In this document: in pieces, positions 26,390 through 35,552 of the stretch
Numbering within the stretch: position 1 is the first letter of the stretch
How the letters are laid out: each line of letters begins with the position of its first letter
NCBI RefSeq assembly: GCF_008807075.1
Contig: NZ_CP035632.1
Location: 310,001 to 374,000 of the forward strand
Origin: Synechococcus sp. RSCCF101
GTDB lineage: Bacteria; Cyanobacteriota; Cyanobacteriia; PCC-6307; Cyanobiaceae
Reading direction: 5' to 3'
Length of the DNA: 64,000 nucleotides
Notes under the pieces: generated by a model
What the model saw: only the letters and a program-made list of their open reading frames with translations
Databases searched by the model: none
Told to the model about the DNA's origin: nothing
Made by a program: the position numbers and the translations under genes

Positions 26390-27325
26390 TCAGAACACGA
26401 AGGCGTCGTCCTCCCTCTCCCGCGGCTCCCACCGGCTCAGATCCGGCCAATAGGTCTCCAGATAGCTGATGTTGTTGAGCATGAAGGGCCTGGCGTCCAG
26501 CCGCTCGGCCTCCAGTTCGGTGGTGCCGATCCGGGTGATCAGGCCGCCGAGCTCCATCGGACCCAGGTCGGTTCGGATGTTCTGGCTGGCGGCCCCCAGC
26601 AGCACGGGCAGCCGCAGCACGATCTCGGGAGATGTGAGTTTCTTGACCAGGGCATGCAGCACCAGCTGCTGACGATCCAGCCGCCCCAGATCACCCTCCT
26701 CGTCGTGGCGCCAGCGCAGGAATCCCTCCAGATCCCGGCCCCGCAGCACCTGGGGACCTGGCTGCAGGTCGATCAGCAGATCCTGGCTGTTGTCGACGTA
26801 GTACAGACGCTTGGGCACGTCCACCTCCACGCCGCCGATCAGATCGCTGAGGGAGCGGATGCCGTCGAGGTCCACCACGATGTGGTGATCGATCGTGACG
26901 CCGAGCAGGTGGGAGAGCTCGGACTTCACCGCTTCGGTTCCCCCGTAGGCGTAGAGGGCGTTGACCTTGAGGGCCCCATACCCCCAGCTCTCGATGTAAC
27001 TGTCCCTGGGGATCTGGAAGGCCCGGGTGACGCCGTCATTCACCTGCAGCGCCACGATCACATCGGTGTTGGTGCCGCTGGCATCGGTGCCGAGCACCAG
27101 GAACACCTCACCCGTCTGCCCCATCCAGTTGCGGAAGGGATTGATCGCGGCTGTGAGGTTGGGCCGGCCCTGTTCCGGTGCCGCGAGGGGAGCTTCGCTC
27201 AACAGGGAGATCAGGGGCCTGGCCAGCGCGAGGCCTCCGGCCAGGCCTGCTGCGATGGCCAGAGGGACGGCGACACGCATGGGGCTGGGGAGACCCGCCG
27301 GTTGTCGCACGGCCATGGGCTTCAT
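26390..27325 (-). CDS. LytR-CpsA-Psr (LCP) family cell-wall polymer ligase
   Basis: 311 aa from ATG 27325 (MKPMAVRQ; a TTG at 27337 is also in frame). One N-terminal membrane segment (about 16-38) precedes the extracytoplasmic LCP domain: FLVLGTDASGTNTDVIVALQV (Asp binding the pyrophosphate/metal), RDSYI, KVNALYAYGGTEAVKSELSHLLGV, DLIGGVEVDVPKRLYY and RGRDLEGFLRWRHDEEGDLGRLDRQQ (the conserved R-x-R-H...D-x-x-R region). LCP proteins transfer glycopolymers from lipid carriers to peptidoglycan. Its substrate here is unknown. Confidence 0.9.
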   Translation of the reverse strand: MKPMAVRQPAGLPSPMRVAVPLAIAAGLAGGLALARPLISLLSEAPLAAPEQGRPNLTAAINPFRNWMGQTGEVFLVLGTDASGTNTDVIVALQVNDGVTRAFQIPRDSYIESWGYGALKVNALYAYGGTEAVKSELSHLLGVTIDHHIVVDLDGIRSLSDLIGGVEVDVPKRLYYVDNSQDLLIDLQPGPQVLRGRDLEGFLRWRHDEEGDLGRLDRQQLVLHALVKKLTSPEIVLRLPVLLGAASQNIRTDLGPMELGGLITRIGTTELEAERLDARPFMLNNISYLETYWPDLSRWEPREREDDAFVF

Positions 27326-27381
27326 CGCAAGGGGCAAATCGTCCTAAGCAGGGGAGGAAAGGGGGGGATCCGAATCCGATC

Positions 27382-27399
27382 TGGGTCCGACTGGACCCA
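27382..27399. terminator. Hairpin TGGGTCC-GACT-GGACCCA
   Basis: Perfect 7-bp stem with a 4-nt loop in the gap between the LCP gene and the antiporter. It has no U-tract on either strand, so a terminator role is only suggested by position. Confidence 0.3.
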
Positions 27400-27443
27400 T
27401 CACCCCCCTTATCGCGCCCGGACCGCCCCTCTGGACCGTTTCA

Positions 27444-27467
27444 GGTGCCACTCAGCCGCGTGGCACC
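27444..27467 (-). terminator. Hairpin just after the antiporter stop codon
   Basis: GGTGCCAC and GTGGCACC form a perfect 8-bp stem around an 8-nt loop, six bases beyond the stop codon of the antiporter gene. There is no U-run, as is common for high-GC cyanobacteria; it may stop transcription or protect the 3' end. Confidence 0.45.
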
Positions 27468-27472
27468 CGGCA

Positions 27473-29677
27473 TCAGTGGATCGGCTCGCTGATCACCATC
27501 GAGGCCGCGGAGAGGCCCGCCACCAGCCGGCTGGCCAGATCGCTGGCCGGAACCGGCAGTCCGGCCACCTTGCGTCGCTGGGAGCGCAGGATCACCAGCT
27601 CGTGGGAGCCGGACAGGCGCCGGATCGCCTCCTCCACGCCCGGTCCCGGCAGCACCACGGCCCGCACCCGCGGGTGGCCCGCGCGCGGCGGGGCCCAGTG
27701 CTCCAGCTCCTGCCGCAGCCGTGACCGTTCGGCGCTGCCGAGGCGTGGGTCGTGCACGTGCAGCAGGGTGATCACTCCCTGGCTGTTGGTGCCGAGCAAT
27801 CGCAGGGCCAGCCCGAACTGCTCGCGGGCACTGGCGCTCAGGTCCTTGAGGGGGACGAGCACGGTGCGGATCCCGCCCGGGTCGAGGCCCTGAAGGCTCA
27901 CCACCACCACCGGGCAGTGGGCGGTCCGGCAGACCCCGTCCACCAGATCGCCGAAGAGCCAGCGCCGCAGCCGGTCCGGGCGGCGCCCGCCCATCAGCAC
28001 CAAGTCGGCCCCGCGCTCGAGTGCCGATCGGCTCATGCCCCCGGGAATGTCCTCATCGAGGCGGAGCATGGTGGAGGTGGGAACCTGCAGCTCGCCGCCG
28101 AGGGCGTCGGCCATCCGCAGCCGCGCCCGGGCCGCGGCCATGGCCCGGCCCAGACCGCCCCGCCTCTCCTCCAGGCTCGGGCAGACCACGGCCAGGGGCA
28201 CCAGGCTGCCCGCGCCGCCCCCCTCTCCGGGCAGCAGCCGGGCGGCCATCGCCAGCAGGCCGGCCTCCGTCCGCGGGTTGGCGATGGGCACCAGCACCGT
28301 GAGAGATCGCGGCGCCACGGCGCCCGAGTGGTTCCAGTCGGGGTCCTGCCCCTCGTCCTCGAGGCTCTGCAGCGGGTCACCCTCCACCAGCCGGGGCACG
28401 GCACGGGCGGTGAGGATCGGCCCGAGGGTGGCCGTCACCACCATCACCGCCAGCACGCTGCTCAGCACCCGCTCATCGAGCAGGCCGGCCCGGAATCCCA
28501 CGAACGCCGCCGCCAGCGTGGCCGCGACCTTGGGCATCGCCAGGGACCACATCATCAGCACCTGGGGCCGGCTGTAGCCGAACAGGCGACCGGCGAGGGC
28601 GGAGGCCAGTCCCTTGCTGGCGATCGCCCCCACCAGCATCACCACGGTGAACTCGGCGCTGGCCAGGGTGTTGAGCAGGCCCCCCAGGTCGAGCAGCAGG
28701 CCGAGGTGGATGAAGAAGATGGGGATGAACAGCACCCCGCCCACGAAGATCACCTGCTCCTTGACCCGGCCTTCGGGCAGCACCGAATTCACCGCCAGGC
28801 CGGCCAGGAACGCGCCGACGATCTTCTCCACCCCCGCCAGTTCCGCCCCGAGCGAGGCCAGGAACAGGGCCAGCAGCACGGCGAGGAACAAGCGGTTGTC
28901 ATCGCTCAGACCCATCTGAATCAGCCGGCGTCCGCTCCAGCGGATGCCCCACACCACCACCACGGCGAAGAGGCCGATGCCCAGCAGCAGGCCGGCCAGC
29001 CCCTCGCCGCTGAGGCTGCCCCGGCCCATGCCCAGGCCCACCGCCAGCAGCAGCAGCGCGGCGATGTCGGTGAGGATCGTGCTGCCGACGCTGACGATCA
29101 CCGATTCATCGGCCATGGCGCCGTAGCTGCGCACGATCGGATAACCCAGTGGGGTATGGGTGGCCATCAGGGCGCCCAGCAGCAGGCAGGCCACCAGCGG
29201 GTAGCCGAAGCCCCAGCCGATGCCGAAGCCCGTGCTCACCCCCAGCACGAACACCAGCACGCCGAACAGGGCCGAGCGGCCCCGCACGCGGCTGAATTCA
29301 TCGAGATCGATCTCGAGGCCCACGGTGAACAGCAGGTAGACCGCCCCGATCTCCGAGAGCAGCTCCACCGTCTCGCTGGCCGGGTCCAGCCAGCCGGCCA
29401 CATGCGGGCCCGCGGCGATCCCCGCCAGCAGGAGCCCCACCAGCTCGGGCAGGCCCAGGCGCCGCACCAGCGGCGGCACCACCACCGTGATCGCCAGCAG
29501 CAGGGCGAAGATCGAGAGGGGCTGATCGGCCAGCGAGTGCTCCATCCCCCCTGGCGCCAGGCTCTCGCCGGCCGCCCCCGAGGCCAGCACCAGCTGAGCG
29601 CCGCCTCCGGTAACGGCCAGGGCCGCAACGATGCTCAGCGACAGCACGGCCGTCGGCACAGGCCCGAAACGGGGCAT
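27473..29677 (-). CDS. CPA2-family cation:proton antiporter with C-terminal universal-stress domains
   Basis: 734 aa from ATG 29677 (MPRFGPVPTAV); the frame runs further upstream but without coding character. About 13 membrane segments occupy residues 10-420, with Na+/H+ exchanger features such as LLAGIAAGPHVAGWLDPAS, FTVGLEIDLDEF and AFLAGLAVNSVLPEG. The C-terminal 270 residues look like two UspA-type domains (LTVLVPIANPRTEAGLLAMAARLL; TVLVPLKDLSASAREQFGLALRLL), including GADLVLMGGRRPD and CPVVVVSLQ. Cyanobacterial NhaS-type proteins with such tails are known. The ion is unknown (Na+ or K+). Confidence 0.9.
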   Translation of the reverse strand: MPRFGPVPTAVLSLSIVAALAVTGGGAQLVLASGAAGESLAPGGMEHSLADQPLSIFALLLAITVVVPPLVRRLGLPELVGLLLAGIAAGPHVAGWLDPASETVELLSEIGAVYLLFTVGLEIDLDEFSRVRGRSALFGVLVFVLGVSTGFGIGWGFGYPLVACLLLGALMATHTPLGYPIVRSYGAMADESVIVSVGSTILTDIAALLLLAVGLGMGRGSLSGEGLAGLLLGIGLFAVVVVWGIRWSGRRLIQMGLSDDNRLFLAVLLALFLASLGAELAGVEKIVGAFLAGLAVNSVLPEGRVKEQVIFVGGVLFIPIFFIHLGLLLDLGGLLNTLASAEFTVVMLVGAIASKGLASALAGRLFGYSRPQVLMMWSLAMPKVAATLAAAFVGFRAGLLDERVLSSVLAVMVVTATLGPILTARAVPRLVEGDPLQSLEDEGQDPDWNHSGAVAPRSLTVLVPIANPRTEAGLLAMAARLLPGEGGGAGSLVPLAVVCPSLEERRGGLGRAMAAARARLRMADALGGELQVPTSTMLRLDEDIPGGMSRSALERGADLVLMGGRRPDRLRRWLFGDLVDGVCRTAHCPVVVVSLQGLDPGGIRTVLVPLKDLSASAREQFGLALRLLGTNSQGVITLLHVHDPRLGSAERSRLRQELEHWAPPRAGHPRVRAVVLPGPGVEEAIRRLSGSHELVILRSQRRKVAGLPVPASDLASRLVAGLSAASMVISEPIH

Positions 29678-29726
29678 GGTCGGCAGCGTCGCTGTGGGAA
29701 TCCTGCCCGCGACCGGGGCCCTGCGC

Positions 29727-31532
29727 TCAGAGCGCCAGGGCCTCATCGGGCCGCAGACCGGCCTGAACGCGCCAGAGACCGGCGTAGGCGCCGTCGGCGT
29801 GGAGCAGCTGGTCGTGGCTGCCCGATTCCGCAATCCGGCCCTGCTCCATCACCACGATGCGATCGGCGTGACGGACCGTGCTGAGGCGATGAGCGATCAC
29901 AACTGTGGTGCGCTCGTGCGTGATGGCATCGAGCGAGCGCTGGATCGCCGCTTCCGTGTCGTTGTCCACCGCCGCGGTGGCCTCGTCGAGCACCAGCACG
30001 GGAGCTTCCTTGAGGATCGCGCGGGCCAGGGCGATGCGCTGGCGCTGGCCGCCGGAGAGGCGCTGGCCGCGCTCCCCCACGGTGGTCTCGTAGCCGTCGG
30101 GCAGCTCCTCGATGAAGGCTGCGGCCTCGGCCAGTCGCGCGGCACGCCGGATCTCGGCCGTGGTGGCGTCAGGGCTGCCGTAGGCGATGTTCGCCGCCAC
30201 GCTGCCGTGGAAGAGATACACCTCCTGGCTCACCAGAGCGATGGCGCGGCGCAGATCCTGCAACCTCAGGCTCTCCACCGGGATGCCGTCCAGCAGGATG
30301 CGGCCGGCGTTGATGGCATAGAGGCGCAGCAGCAGTTTCACCAGGGTGCTCTTGCCGGAGCCGGTGGCTCCCACGATCCCCAGGGTCTGACCGGCGGGAA
30401 TGGCAAGGCTGAAGCCGTTCAGCAGGGGCTCGCGGCCCTGATAGGCGAAGTGCACATCCCGGAATTCCACGGCACCGCGCACCCGGGCCTTGGGCAGGGC
30501 CGTCTCGCCGGTGGCGATCCTGATGGGCGTGTTGATCAGATCGAGGACCCGTTTCACCGAGGCCATCGAGCGCTGGTACTCGTCGAGCGTGTTGCCCAGA
30601 CGAGTCAGAGGCCAGAGCAGGCGCTGGGTGATGAAGACCAGGAAGCTGTAGCTGCCCACCGCCAGAGCGCCCCGCCAGGCCTGCAGGCCTCCCAGCAGAA
30701 GGATCGCCAGGAAGGCGAAGAGGATCGCGAAGCGGATCAGGGGGATGAAGGCCGCCGAGAGTTTGATGGCCCTGGAATTGGCAGTGCGGTACCGATGGCT
30801 CTGCTCGGCCAGCCGCACGGCTTCACGGGCCTCGGTGGCGTAGCTCTTGATGGTGACGATGCCGCCGAGGTTGTTGGTCAGCAGCGAGGCGATGGCCGAG
30901 GCCTGATCCCGCACCTCCGCGTAGCGCGGTGCCAGACGGCTCTGAAAGCGCAGCGACCCGGCCAGGATCACCGGAATGGGCAGGAACGCGATGCCGGCCA
31001 CGCCGGGCGACAGGGCGAGCATGGCGCCCCCCACCAGAAGCACGGTGGTGGCCAGCTGGAGCAGTTCGTTGGCGCCCTGGTTGAGGAAGCGCTCCAGTTG
31101 GTTGATGTCGTCGTTGAGGATGGTGAGCAGGCGGCCGGTGCTGCCGCGCTCGTAGAACGCCAGTTCGAGATGCTGGACGTGGTCGTAGGCCTCGAGACGG
31201 AGTTCGTGCTGCACCGTCTGGGCCAGATTCCGCCAGAGCAGGGCGTAGAGGTACTCGAACAGGGATTCCGCGGTCCAGACCAGGAAGGAGAGCAGCACCA
31301 GGGCCAGCAGCTGCTGGGGCACGGTGACCAGCCCGATCCGTGCGAAGAACGACGTCTGCTGCTGCACCACCACATCCACCGCCAGGGCGATCAGGGCCGG
31401 AGGTGCCAGATCGAAGATCTTGTTGAGCACCGAGCAGGCACTGGCCAGCAGCACCGTTCGGCGATGGGGCTTCAGGGCGGCCAGCAGACGCTGCAGCGGC
31501 GCAACGGTGCGAGAGCTGGATCGGGAGGGCAT
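29727..31532 (-). CDS. ABC exporter, fused permease and ATPase
   Basis: 601 aa from ATG 31532 (MPSRSSSRTV). Six membrane segments (about 20-300) are followed by a nucleotide-binding domain with Walker A GATGSGKSTL, Q-loop ALVSQEVYLFHGSV, signature LSGGQRQRIALARA, Walker B VLVLDEATAAVD and H-loop IAHRLSTVRHADRI. It is a homodimeric half-transporter of the MsbA/lipid- or peptide-exporter class; the substrate is unknown. Its stop lies 49 bp upstream of the antiporter start on the same strand. Confidence 0.94.
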   Translation of the reverse strand: MPSRSSSRTVAPLQRLLAALKPHRRTVLLASACSVLNKIFDLAPPALIALAVDVVVQQQTSFFARIGLVTVPQQLLALVLLSFLVWTAESLFEYLYALLWRNLAQTVQHELRLEAYDHVQHLELAFYERGSTGRLLTILNDDINQLERFLNQGANELLQLATTVLLVGGAMLALSPGVAGIAFLPIPVILAGSLRFQSRLAPRYAEVRDQASAIASLLTNNLGGIVTIKSYATEAREAVRLAEQSHRYRTANSRAIKLSAAFIPLIRFAILFAFLAILLLGGLQAWRGALAVGSYSFLVFITQRLLWPLTRLGNTLDEYQRSMASVKRVLDLINTPIRIATGETALPKARVRGAVEFRDVHFAYQGREPLLNGFSLAIPAGQTLGIVGATGSGKSTLVKLLLRLYAINAGRILLDGIPVESLRLQDLRRAIALVSQEVYLFHGSVAANIAYGSPDATTAEIRRAARLAEAAAFIEELPDGYETTVGERGQRLSGGQRQRIALARAILKEAPVLVLDEATAAVDNDTEAAIQRSLDAITHERTTVVIAHRLSTVRHADRIVVMEQGRIAESGSHDQLLHADGAYAGLWRVQAGLRPDEALAL

Positions 31533-31609
31533 GGTGAAGCTGTTTGTCGACGCGCCGGTGCAGCCACCCTGGCGGGAGTAGACCGAGGTCATCTCAGGAA
31601 GGAGGGCGC

Positions 31610-31822
31610 ATGACCCGTTCCAGAGCCTTGAATCGCTTTCACCGCTGGACCGCCAAGGTGCGCCGGCGTCATCTCAGATCAGCGTTGCCCGAGGAGAAGC
31701 TCTGGCATCTCCCCGAGCCCCCCAAGATGAAGAGTGGGGATGAGCTCAGACGGCTGGCCTGGCAGAGAGACCAGCTCTCCCAGCTGGAGGATCCGGCCCT
31801 GGTGGAGGAAGCCTTCGGTTGA
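31610..31822 (+). CDS. Small basic hypothetical protein (70 aa)
   Basis: ATG 31610 is preceded by a good ribosome-binding site (AGGAAGGAGGG). The product starts with a strongly basic half (MTRSRALNRFHRWTAKVRRRHLR) and ends acidic (QLEDPALVEEAFG), with a central WHLPEPPKMKSGDELRRLAW. No family recognised. Divergent from the ABC exporter. Confidence 0.6.
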   Translation: MTRSRALNRFHRWTAKVRRRHLRSALPEEKLWHLPEPPKMKSGDELRRLAWQRDQLSQLEDPALVEEAFG

Positions 31823-32151
31823 CTCCGGAACGCGTTCGCTGGCCGGAAAGCACAGTCTGAATCGGGACGTCGGGACCGGGTCTTCATCAACGACACGATC
31901 CCGGGCTGATCATCCGAACAGCGCAGTCTGTTGCAGAAAGTGCGGCTTCTTGAAGGTGCCGAACGGCTGCTTCCAGCAGAACGGCTGCTATTGGCCTGCC
32001 CCCTTTCCGCTCAGACGGGTCGACGGAGATGCGTGTTTGACGACTATCGCCGGTGCCAACGGCGCTCAAGGCATTGGCGTTGTGGACCGGGCGGGAGACC
32101 CACACTGGTCTCAAGCCGCCCGGGCCCGTTGAGGGTGTGACGCCTCAGCGA
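31823..32151. other. 329-bp gap without a credible gene
   Basis: Several short open frames occur on both strands but none has a family resemblance, a ribosome-binding site and normal codon bias together. I see no strong hairpin. It may include the 3' region of the RRM gene transcript and of the 70-aa gene. Confidence 0.5.
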
Positions 32152-32454
32152 TCACCAGCGGTCGCCGCCGCCGCCCCCGCCGCCGTAGGACCGACGCGGG
32201 GCGCTGCTGCGCTCCCGGGGGGTCGCTTTGTTCACACGGATCATGCGGCCCATCCACTCCACATCCTGGAGGTCGTCGATGGCGGCCTGCTCCTCGGTGT
32301 CGTTGGCCAGTTCCACGAAGGCGAAGCCCCGCTTGCGGCCCGTCTCACGATCAAGCGGGAGACTGCACTGCTTGACCTCGCCGTACTGGGCGAACAGGTC
32401 GAGCAGATCCTCGCGTTCGGCCTGGAACGAGAGGTTGCCAACGTAAATGGTCAT
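32152..32454 (-). CDS. RRM-domain RNA-binding protein (cyanobacterial Rbp type)
   Basis: 100 aa from ATG 32454. A single RRM with RNP2 IYVGNLSF near the N-terminus and RNP1 KRGFAFVEL near residue 43, plus a short C-terminal tail with a run of seven glycines ending DRW. This is the domain plan of cyanobacterial Rbp proteins, many of which are cold-induced. The 270-bp region upstream (32455-32724) has no gene and may hold a long leader, as is usual for cold-regulated rbp genes; it contains the palindrome GGATCCCGGGATCC at 32673-32686. Confidence 0.93.
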   Translation of the reverse strand: MTIYVGNLSFQAEREDLLDLFAQYGEVKQCSLPLDRETGRKRGFAFVELANDTEEQAAIDDLQDVEWMGRMIRVNKATPRERSSAPRRSYGGGGGGGDRW

Positions 32455-32724
32455 TCCTGGATTGGGTCCGGAGTAGGGAGATCGCGCCAGCCGTCTGTGA
32501 AGCACCAGCTCGGGGAGGGGTGGATCCCCCGAAGCCCGCCGTCCGGTCACGGGGTCTGAAGCAATTACACCCTACCTGCCAGCGGCCCCGCTTCCGCTGG
32601 TCCAGCCGCGCCCGCGCGGCACAGGATTGCGAGCCGTTGCCGACATCCGCAGAAAATCTGAAAAAGATCCGGGGATCCCGGGATCCGTCTCATTGTCATC
32701 ATCCTCTGACCAACCGATGCGACC

Positions 32725-32922
32725 GTGGCTGTGCCGGAACCCAGAGCTCTCGCCTGGAACGACGACGGTGAGCTGGACGCCCAGGACCGATTTGACCTGC
32801 TCCAGAACCTGATGCTCACTGAAAACGACTGCGTCCAGATGGAACTGATCGCTGCCATCGAGCGCCTGACCCTGGAACAGGTCAGCCTCACCGGGGCCGT
32901 CACGCAGATTCTCAGCGGCTGA
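32725..32922 (+). CDS. Small hypothetical protein (65 aa)
   Basis: GTG start at 32725. The product is acidic and helical (WNDDGELDAQDRFDLLQNLMLTENDCVQMELIAAIERLTLEQ) with the codon bias of the neighbouring genes. A hairpin follows 18 bases after the stop. No family recognised; it is short, so the call is moderate. Confidence 0.5.
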   Translation: MAVPEPRALAWNDDGELDAQDRFDLLQNLMLTENDCVQMELIAAIERLTLEQVSLTGAVTQILSG

Positions 32923-32940
32923 TCGTCGGCTGACAGCGTC

Positions 32941-32970
32941 TGCAATGGTCAGCGGCCCCTGACCATTGCA
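32941..32970. terminator. Perfect 12-bp inverted repeat between convergent genes
   Basis: TGCAATGGTCAG, six-base loop, CTGACCATTGCA. The stem is perfect and lies between the stop of the 65-aa gene (plus) and the stop of the 101-aa gene (minus), the right place for a bidirectional terminator. There is no long U-tract. Confidence 0.6.
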
Positions 32971-32997
32971 GGGGCATGGGGATCGCCCCCGGGCGGT

Positions 32998-33303
32998 TCA
33001 GAGGCTGTAGCGACGGCTGGCCAGGCTTCGGCAGTGGCGTTCCGCTCCCGCCAGGCTCTGGCCGTCCCTGACCTCCGTCAGGAAGCAGCTGCAGGTCCAG
33101 TCGGCCATGCCGGCCGGTGGCGTCTTCCCGGCTTCCGCCATGGCCGCATCGAAGCCGACCCGGCAGAGCTCCATCACCACACCACCGCGGAAGAGGTTGG
33201 CCTCGCCGTCCCGTTCCATGGCCATGGCGCTGCCGCCGGTCCCACCCGGCAGCAGCAGAGCGAGTGAAACGCAGGCCAGCAGCGAGGAACGCAGAACGGT
33301 CAC
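32998..33303 (-). CDS. Small secreted hypothetical protein (101 aa)
   Basis: Starts MTVLRSSLLACVSLALLLPGG, a signal peptide probably cleaved after GGSAMA. The mature domain has four cysteines (about residues 47, 70, 72 and 90; including WTCSCFLTEV), suggesting disulfides in the periplasm. Ends CRSLASRRYSL. No family recognised. It lies just downstream of the DEAD-box helicase gene (8 bp) on the same strand. Confidence 0.65.
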   Translation of the reverse strand: MTVLRSSLLACVSLALLLPGGTGGSAMAMERDGEANLFRGGVVMELCRVGFDAAMAEAGKTPPAGMADWTCSCFLTEVRDGQSLAGAERHCRSLASRRYSL

Positions 33304-33311
33304 GACGGCTC

Positions 33312-35024
33312 TCAGGCGAGTTTGCTGAGCTGGAGCGGTTTGTTCATCACCCGCAGCTGATGCAACGAGGTGACCATCTCGGGACTGATGTCCCGCGGCA
33401 GGTCGACCGTGCTGTGGGCATCGAAGATGCGGATGCGGCCGATCCGCCTCCCCTGCAGGCCGGTTTCGTTGGCGATGGCACCCACGATGTTGCCCGGCTT
33501 GACCCGGTCCCTCCAGCCCAGCTCGATGCGGTAACGCTGCATGTCGGCTTCGATCGGGCGCTCATCCAGATCGGGTCGGGGCCTGGAGCTGCCTCCCCTG
33601 CGCTCACGCCGTCCTTCGGTGCTGCGTCCCACGGTTCTGGTGGATGCCATCCGCCGCCAGGGCTCATCGCCCTGAACCAGCAGGGGCTTGCCGCCCACAG
33701 CCAGTTGCAGGGCCGCCAGGGCGAGCTCATCGGCCGAGCAGTCCAGTTCGCCGGCCACCCGCTGCAGCAGTTCGCTCAGGAGGGCTCGCTCGTCGGCGCT
33801 GCCGGAGTCGTGGCGGACGGCATCGGTGAGGCGGGAGCGCAACCGGTCGAGCCGGTGCTGGTTGATGGCGCTGTTGGAGGGCACCTCCATCGCTTCGATC
33901 GGCTGGCCCACCGCACGCTCGAGACCACTGAGGAAGCGGCGCTCACGGGGAGTCAGGAACAGGATCGCGTCGCCCCGGCGCCCGGCGCGGCCCGTCCGGC
34001 CGATCCGGTGCACATAGGCCTCACTGTCGAACGGAACGTCGTAGTTGATGACCAGACCGATGCGGTCCACATCCAGTCCACGGGCCGCCACGTCGGTGGC
34101 CACGAGGATGTCGACGCTGCCGTTGCGGAGACGCTCCACCGTGCGCTCGCGCTGGGCCTGGGCCACATCACCGTTGAGGACGGCGACGTTGTAACCGTGC
34201 CGCTCCAGCGCTTCGGAGATGGTGACGCTGATCGATTTGGTGCGGGCGAAGATGATGACGCCGCTGTCGCTCTCCGCTTCCAGGACGCGGCTGAGGACCT
34301 CCAGCTTGTGGGGCCCCTGAACGATCAGATGGCGCTGACGGATCCGGCCGGAATCACGGGCATCGGCCTTGATGGTGATCTCCGCCGGCTCCCGCAGATG
34401 GCTCCGGGAGATGGACCGGATCTCGCGGGGCATGGTGGCGGAGAACAGCACCAGCTGCCGCTCATCGGGCAGGTGCTCCAGCACCCACTCCACATCGTCG
34501 ATGAAGCCCATGCGCAGCATCTCGTCGGCTTCATCGAGCACCAGGCAGCTGAGCCCGGAGAGAACGAGGGTGCCCTGGCGCATGTGGTCCATCACCCGTC
34601 CCGGCGTGCCCACCACCACATGCACGCCGCGGCGCAGCTGATGGATCTGGTCGCGGAAGTCGGCGCCGCCGTACACGGGCAGGATTCGCAGACCTTTGAG
34701 GTGGGCGCCATAGGCCGAAAACGCTTCGGCCACCTGACCGGCCAGTTCACGGGTGGGAGCGAGGACCAGAACCTGGGGGGCTGCGCATTGCAGATCGATC
34801 CGTTCCAGGAGGGGCAGCGCGAAGGCTGCGGTCTTGCCGGTTCCGGTCTGGGCCTGGCCCACCAGGTCGCGACCCAGTAGCAGCTCGGGGATGGCCGCCG
34901 CCTGGATCGGGGAGGGCTGGCTGTAGCCGCGATCCTGCAGGGCCTGCATGAGGGGGTCGGACAGGCCGAAGCCGGCGAACCCGTTGCCGCGGTCCGCTGA
35001 ATGAAGAACAGTTGTCACAGGCAA
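33312..35024 (-). CDS. deaD: DEAD-box ATP-dependent RNA helicase
   Basis: 570 aa. Motifs in order: GFAGFGLSDPLMQAL with Q motif PSPIQAAAIPELL, Walker A AQTGTGKTAAF, PTRELAGQ, GTPGRVMDH, LDEADEMLRMGF, FSATMP, and the helicase C-terminal motifs ATDVAARGLDVDRI and HRIGRTGRAGR. The C-terminal 150 residues hold a DbpA-like RNA-binding domain (MQRYRIELGWRDRVKPGNIVGAIANETGLQGRRIGRIRIFD), as in DeaD/CsdA and cyanobacterial CrhR-type proteins. It remodels rRNA or mRNA. The gap of 108 bp upstream is AT-richer and may carry its promoter. Confidence 0.95.
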   Translation of the reverse strand: MPVTTVLHSADRGNGFAGFGLSDPLMQALQDRGYSQPSPIQAAAIPELLLGRDLVGQAQTGTGKTAAFALPLLERIDLQCAAPQVLVLAPTRELAGQVAEAFSAYGAHLKGLRILPVYGGADFRDQIHQLRRGVHVVVGTPGRVMDHMRQGTLVLSGLSCLVLDEADEMLRMGFIDDVEWVLEHLPDERQLVLFSATMPREIRSISRSHLREPAEITIKADARDSGRIRQRHLIVQGPHKLEVLSRVLEAESDSGVIIFARTKSISVTISEALERHGYNVAVLNGDVAQAQRERTVERLRNGSVDILVATDVAARGLDVDRIGLVINYDVPFDSEAYVHRIGRTGRAGRRGDAILFLTPRERRFLSGLERAVGQPIEAMEVPSNSAINQHRLDRLRSRLTDAVRHDSGSADERALLSELLQRVAGELDCSADELALAALQLAVGGKPLLVQGDEPWRRMASTRTVGRSTEGRRERRGGSSRPRPDLDERPIEADMQRYRIELGWRDRVKPGNIVGAIANETGLQGRRIGRIRIFDAHSTVDLPRDISPEMVTSLHQLRVMNKPLQLSKLA

Positions 35025-35132
35025 TGTCAGAGGGAAAACCCGGTGGAGCCGGGAGCCTTCAAACCGGAAGGACTGGCAGCGCTCACCCGGTGACTGCCTG
35101 CCGATTTCAAAGGTTGTAGCAAAACGATACCA

Positions 35133-35504
35133 TCAACCCGGGTTCGGTCCAGGGCCGCCGGGTTCTGTCACGCGGCCGTAATCATCCTCGCTCCGTTCCA
35201 CATCCTCCTCGATCAGGAGGGTTCCCCGCTGCACCTCCACGATCTCCAGCCCCTCGGCTCCCGCCTCGGCGCGGTGCCAGGCCCCCTGCGGGATGGTGCA
35301 GGACTGACCCGGCGCCAGCGGCTCACGACCGCTCGGCCTGTGAATCCAGCCCTGGCCCGCTGTGACCACCCAGTGCTCGCAGCGATGCCGGTGGCGCTGA
35401 AGACTCAGCCGTTGAAGTGGATCGACGTGCAGGCGCTTGACCCGGGTGCCGGCAACATCCAGAAGCGTTTCATACCAGCCCCAGGGTCTGACAACCCGCT
35501 GCAA
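35133..35504 (-). CDS. Cupin protein, mannose-6-phosphate isomerase type II C-terminal domain
   Basis: The domain RVVRPWGWYETLLDVAGTRVKRLHVDPLQRLSLQRHRHRCEHWVV is the cupin half of ManC-type enzymes (mannose-1-phosphate guanylyltransferase/isomerase), with metal-binding HRHRCEHW and a second cupin block PQGAWHRAEAG. Freestanding versions are frequent in cyanobacteria and act in GDP-mannose or sugar isomerisation, or binding. I place the start at the TTG at 35504 just before the domain; a TTG at 35588 is also in frame but would run through a strong hairpin (35553-35570) and a non-homologous N-terminus. Confidence 0.82.
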   Translation of the reverse strand: MQRVVRPWGWYETLLDVAGTRVKRLHVDPLQRLSLQRHRHRCEHWVVTAGQGWIHRPSGREPLAPGQSCTIPQGAWHRAEAGAEGLEIVEVQRGTLLIEEDVERSEDDYGRVTEPGGPGPNPG

Positions 35505-35552
35505 TCGAGGGGACTCGCTGATGACGCTCTCTAGAAAAGAGTGGGAACAGAA

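Noticed and set aside
27752-29884. 710-codon open frame opposite the antiporter
   Set aside because: His/Gln/Ala-rich shadow; the minus strand has complete antiporter and Usp motifs.
32673-32686. Palindrome GGATCCCGGGATCC as a regulatory operator
   Set aside because: Restriction-site-like palindromes of this size occur by chance in GC-rich DNA and no regulator is adjacent.
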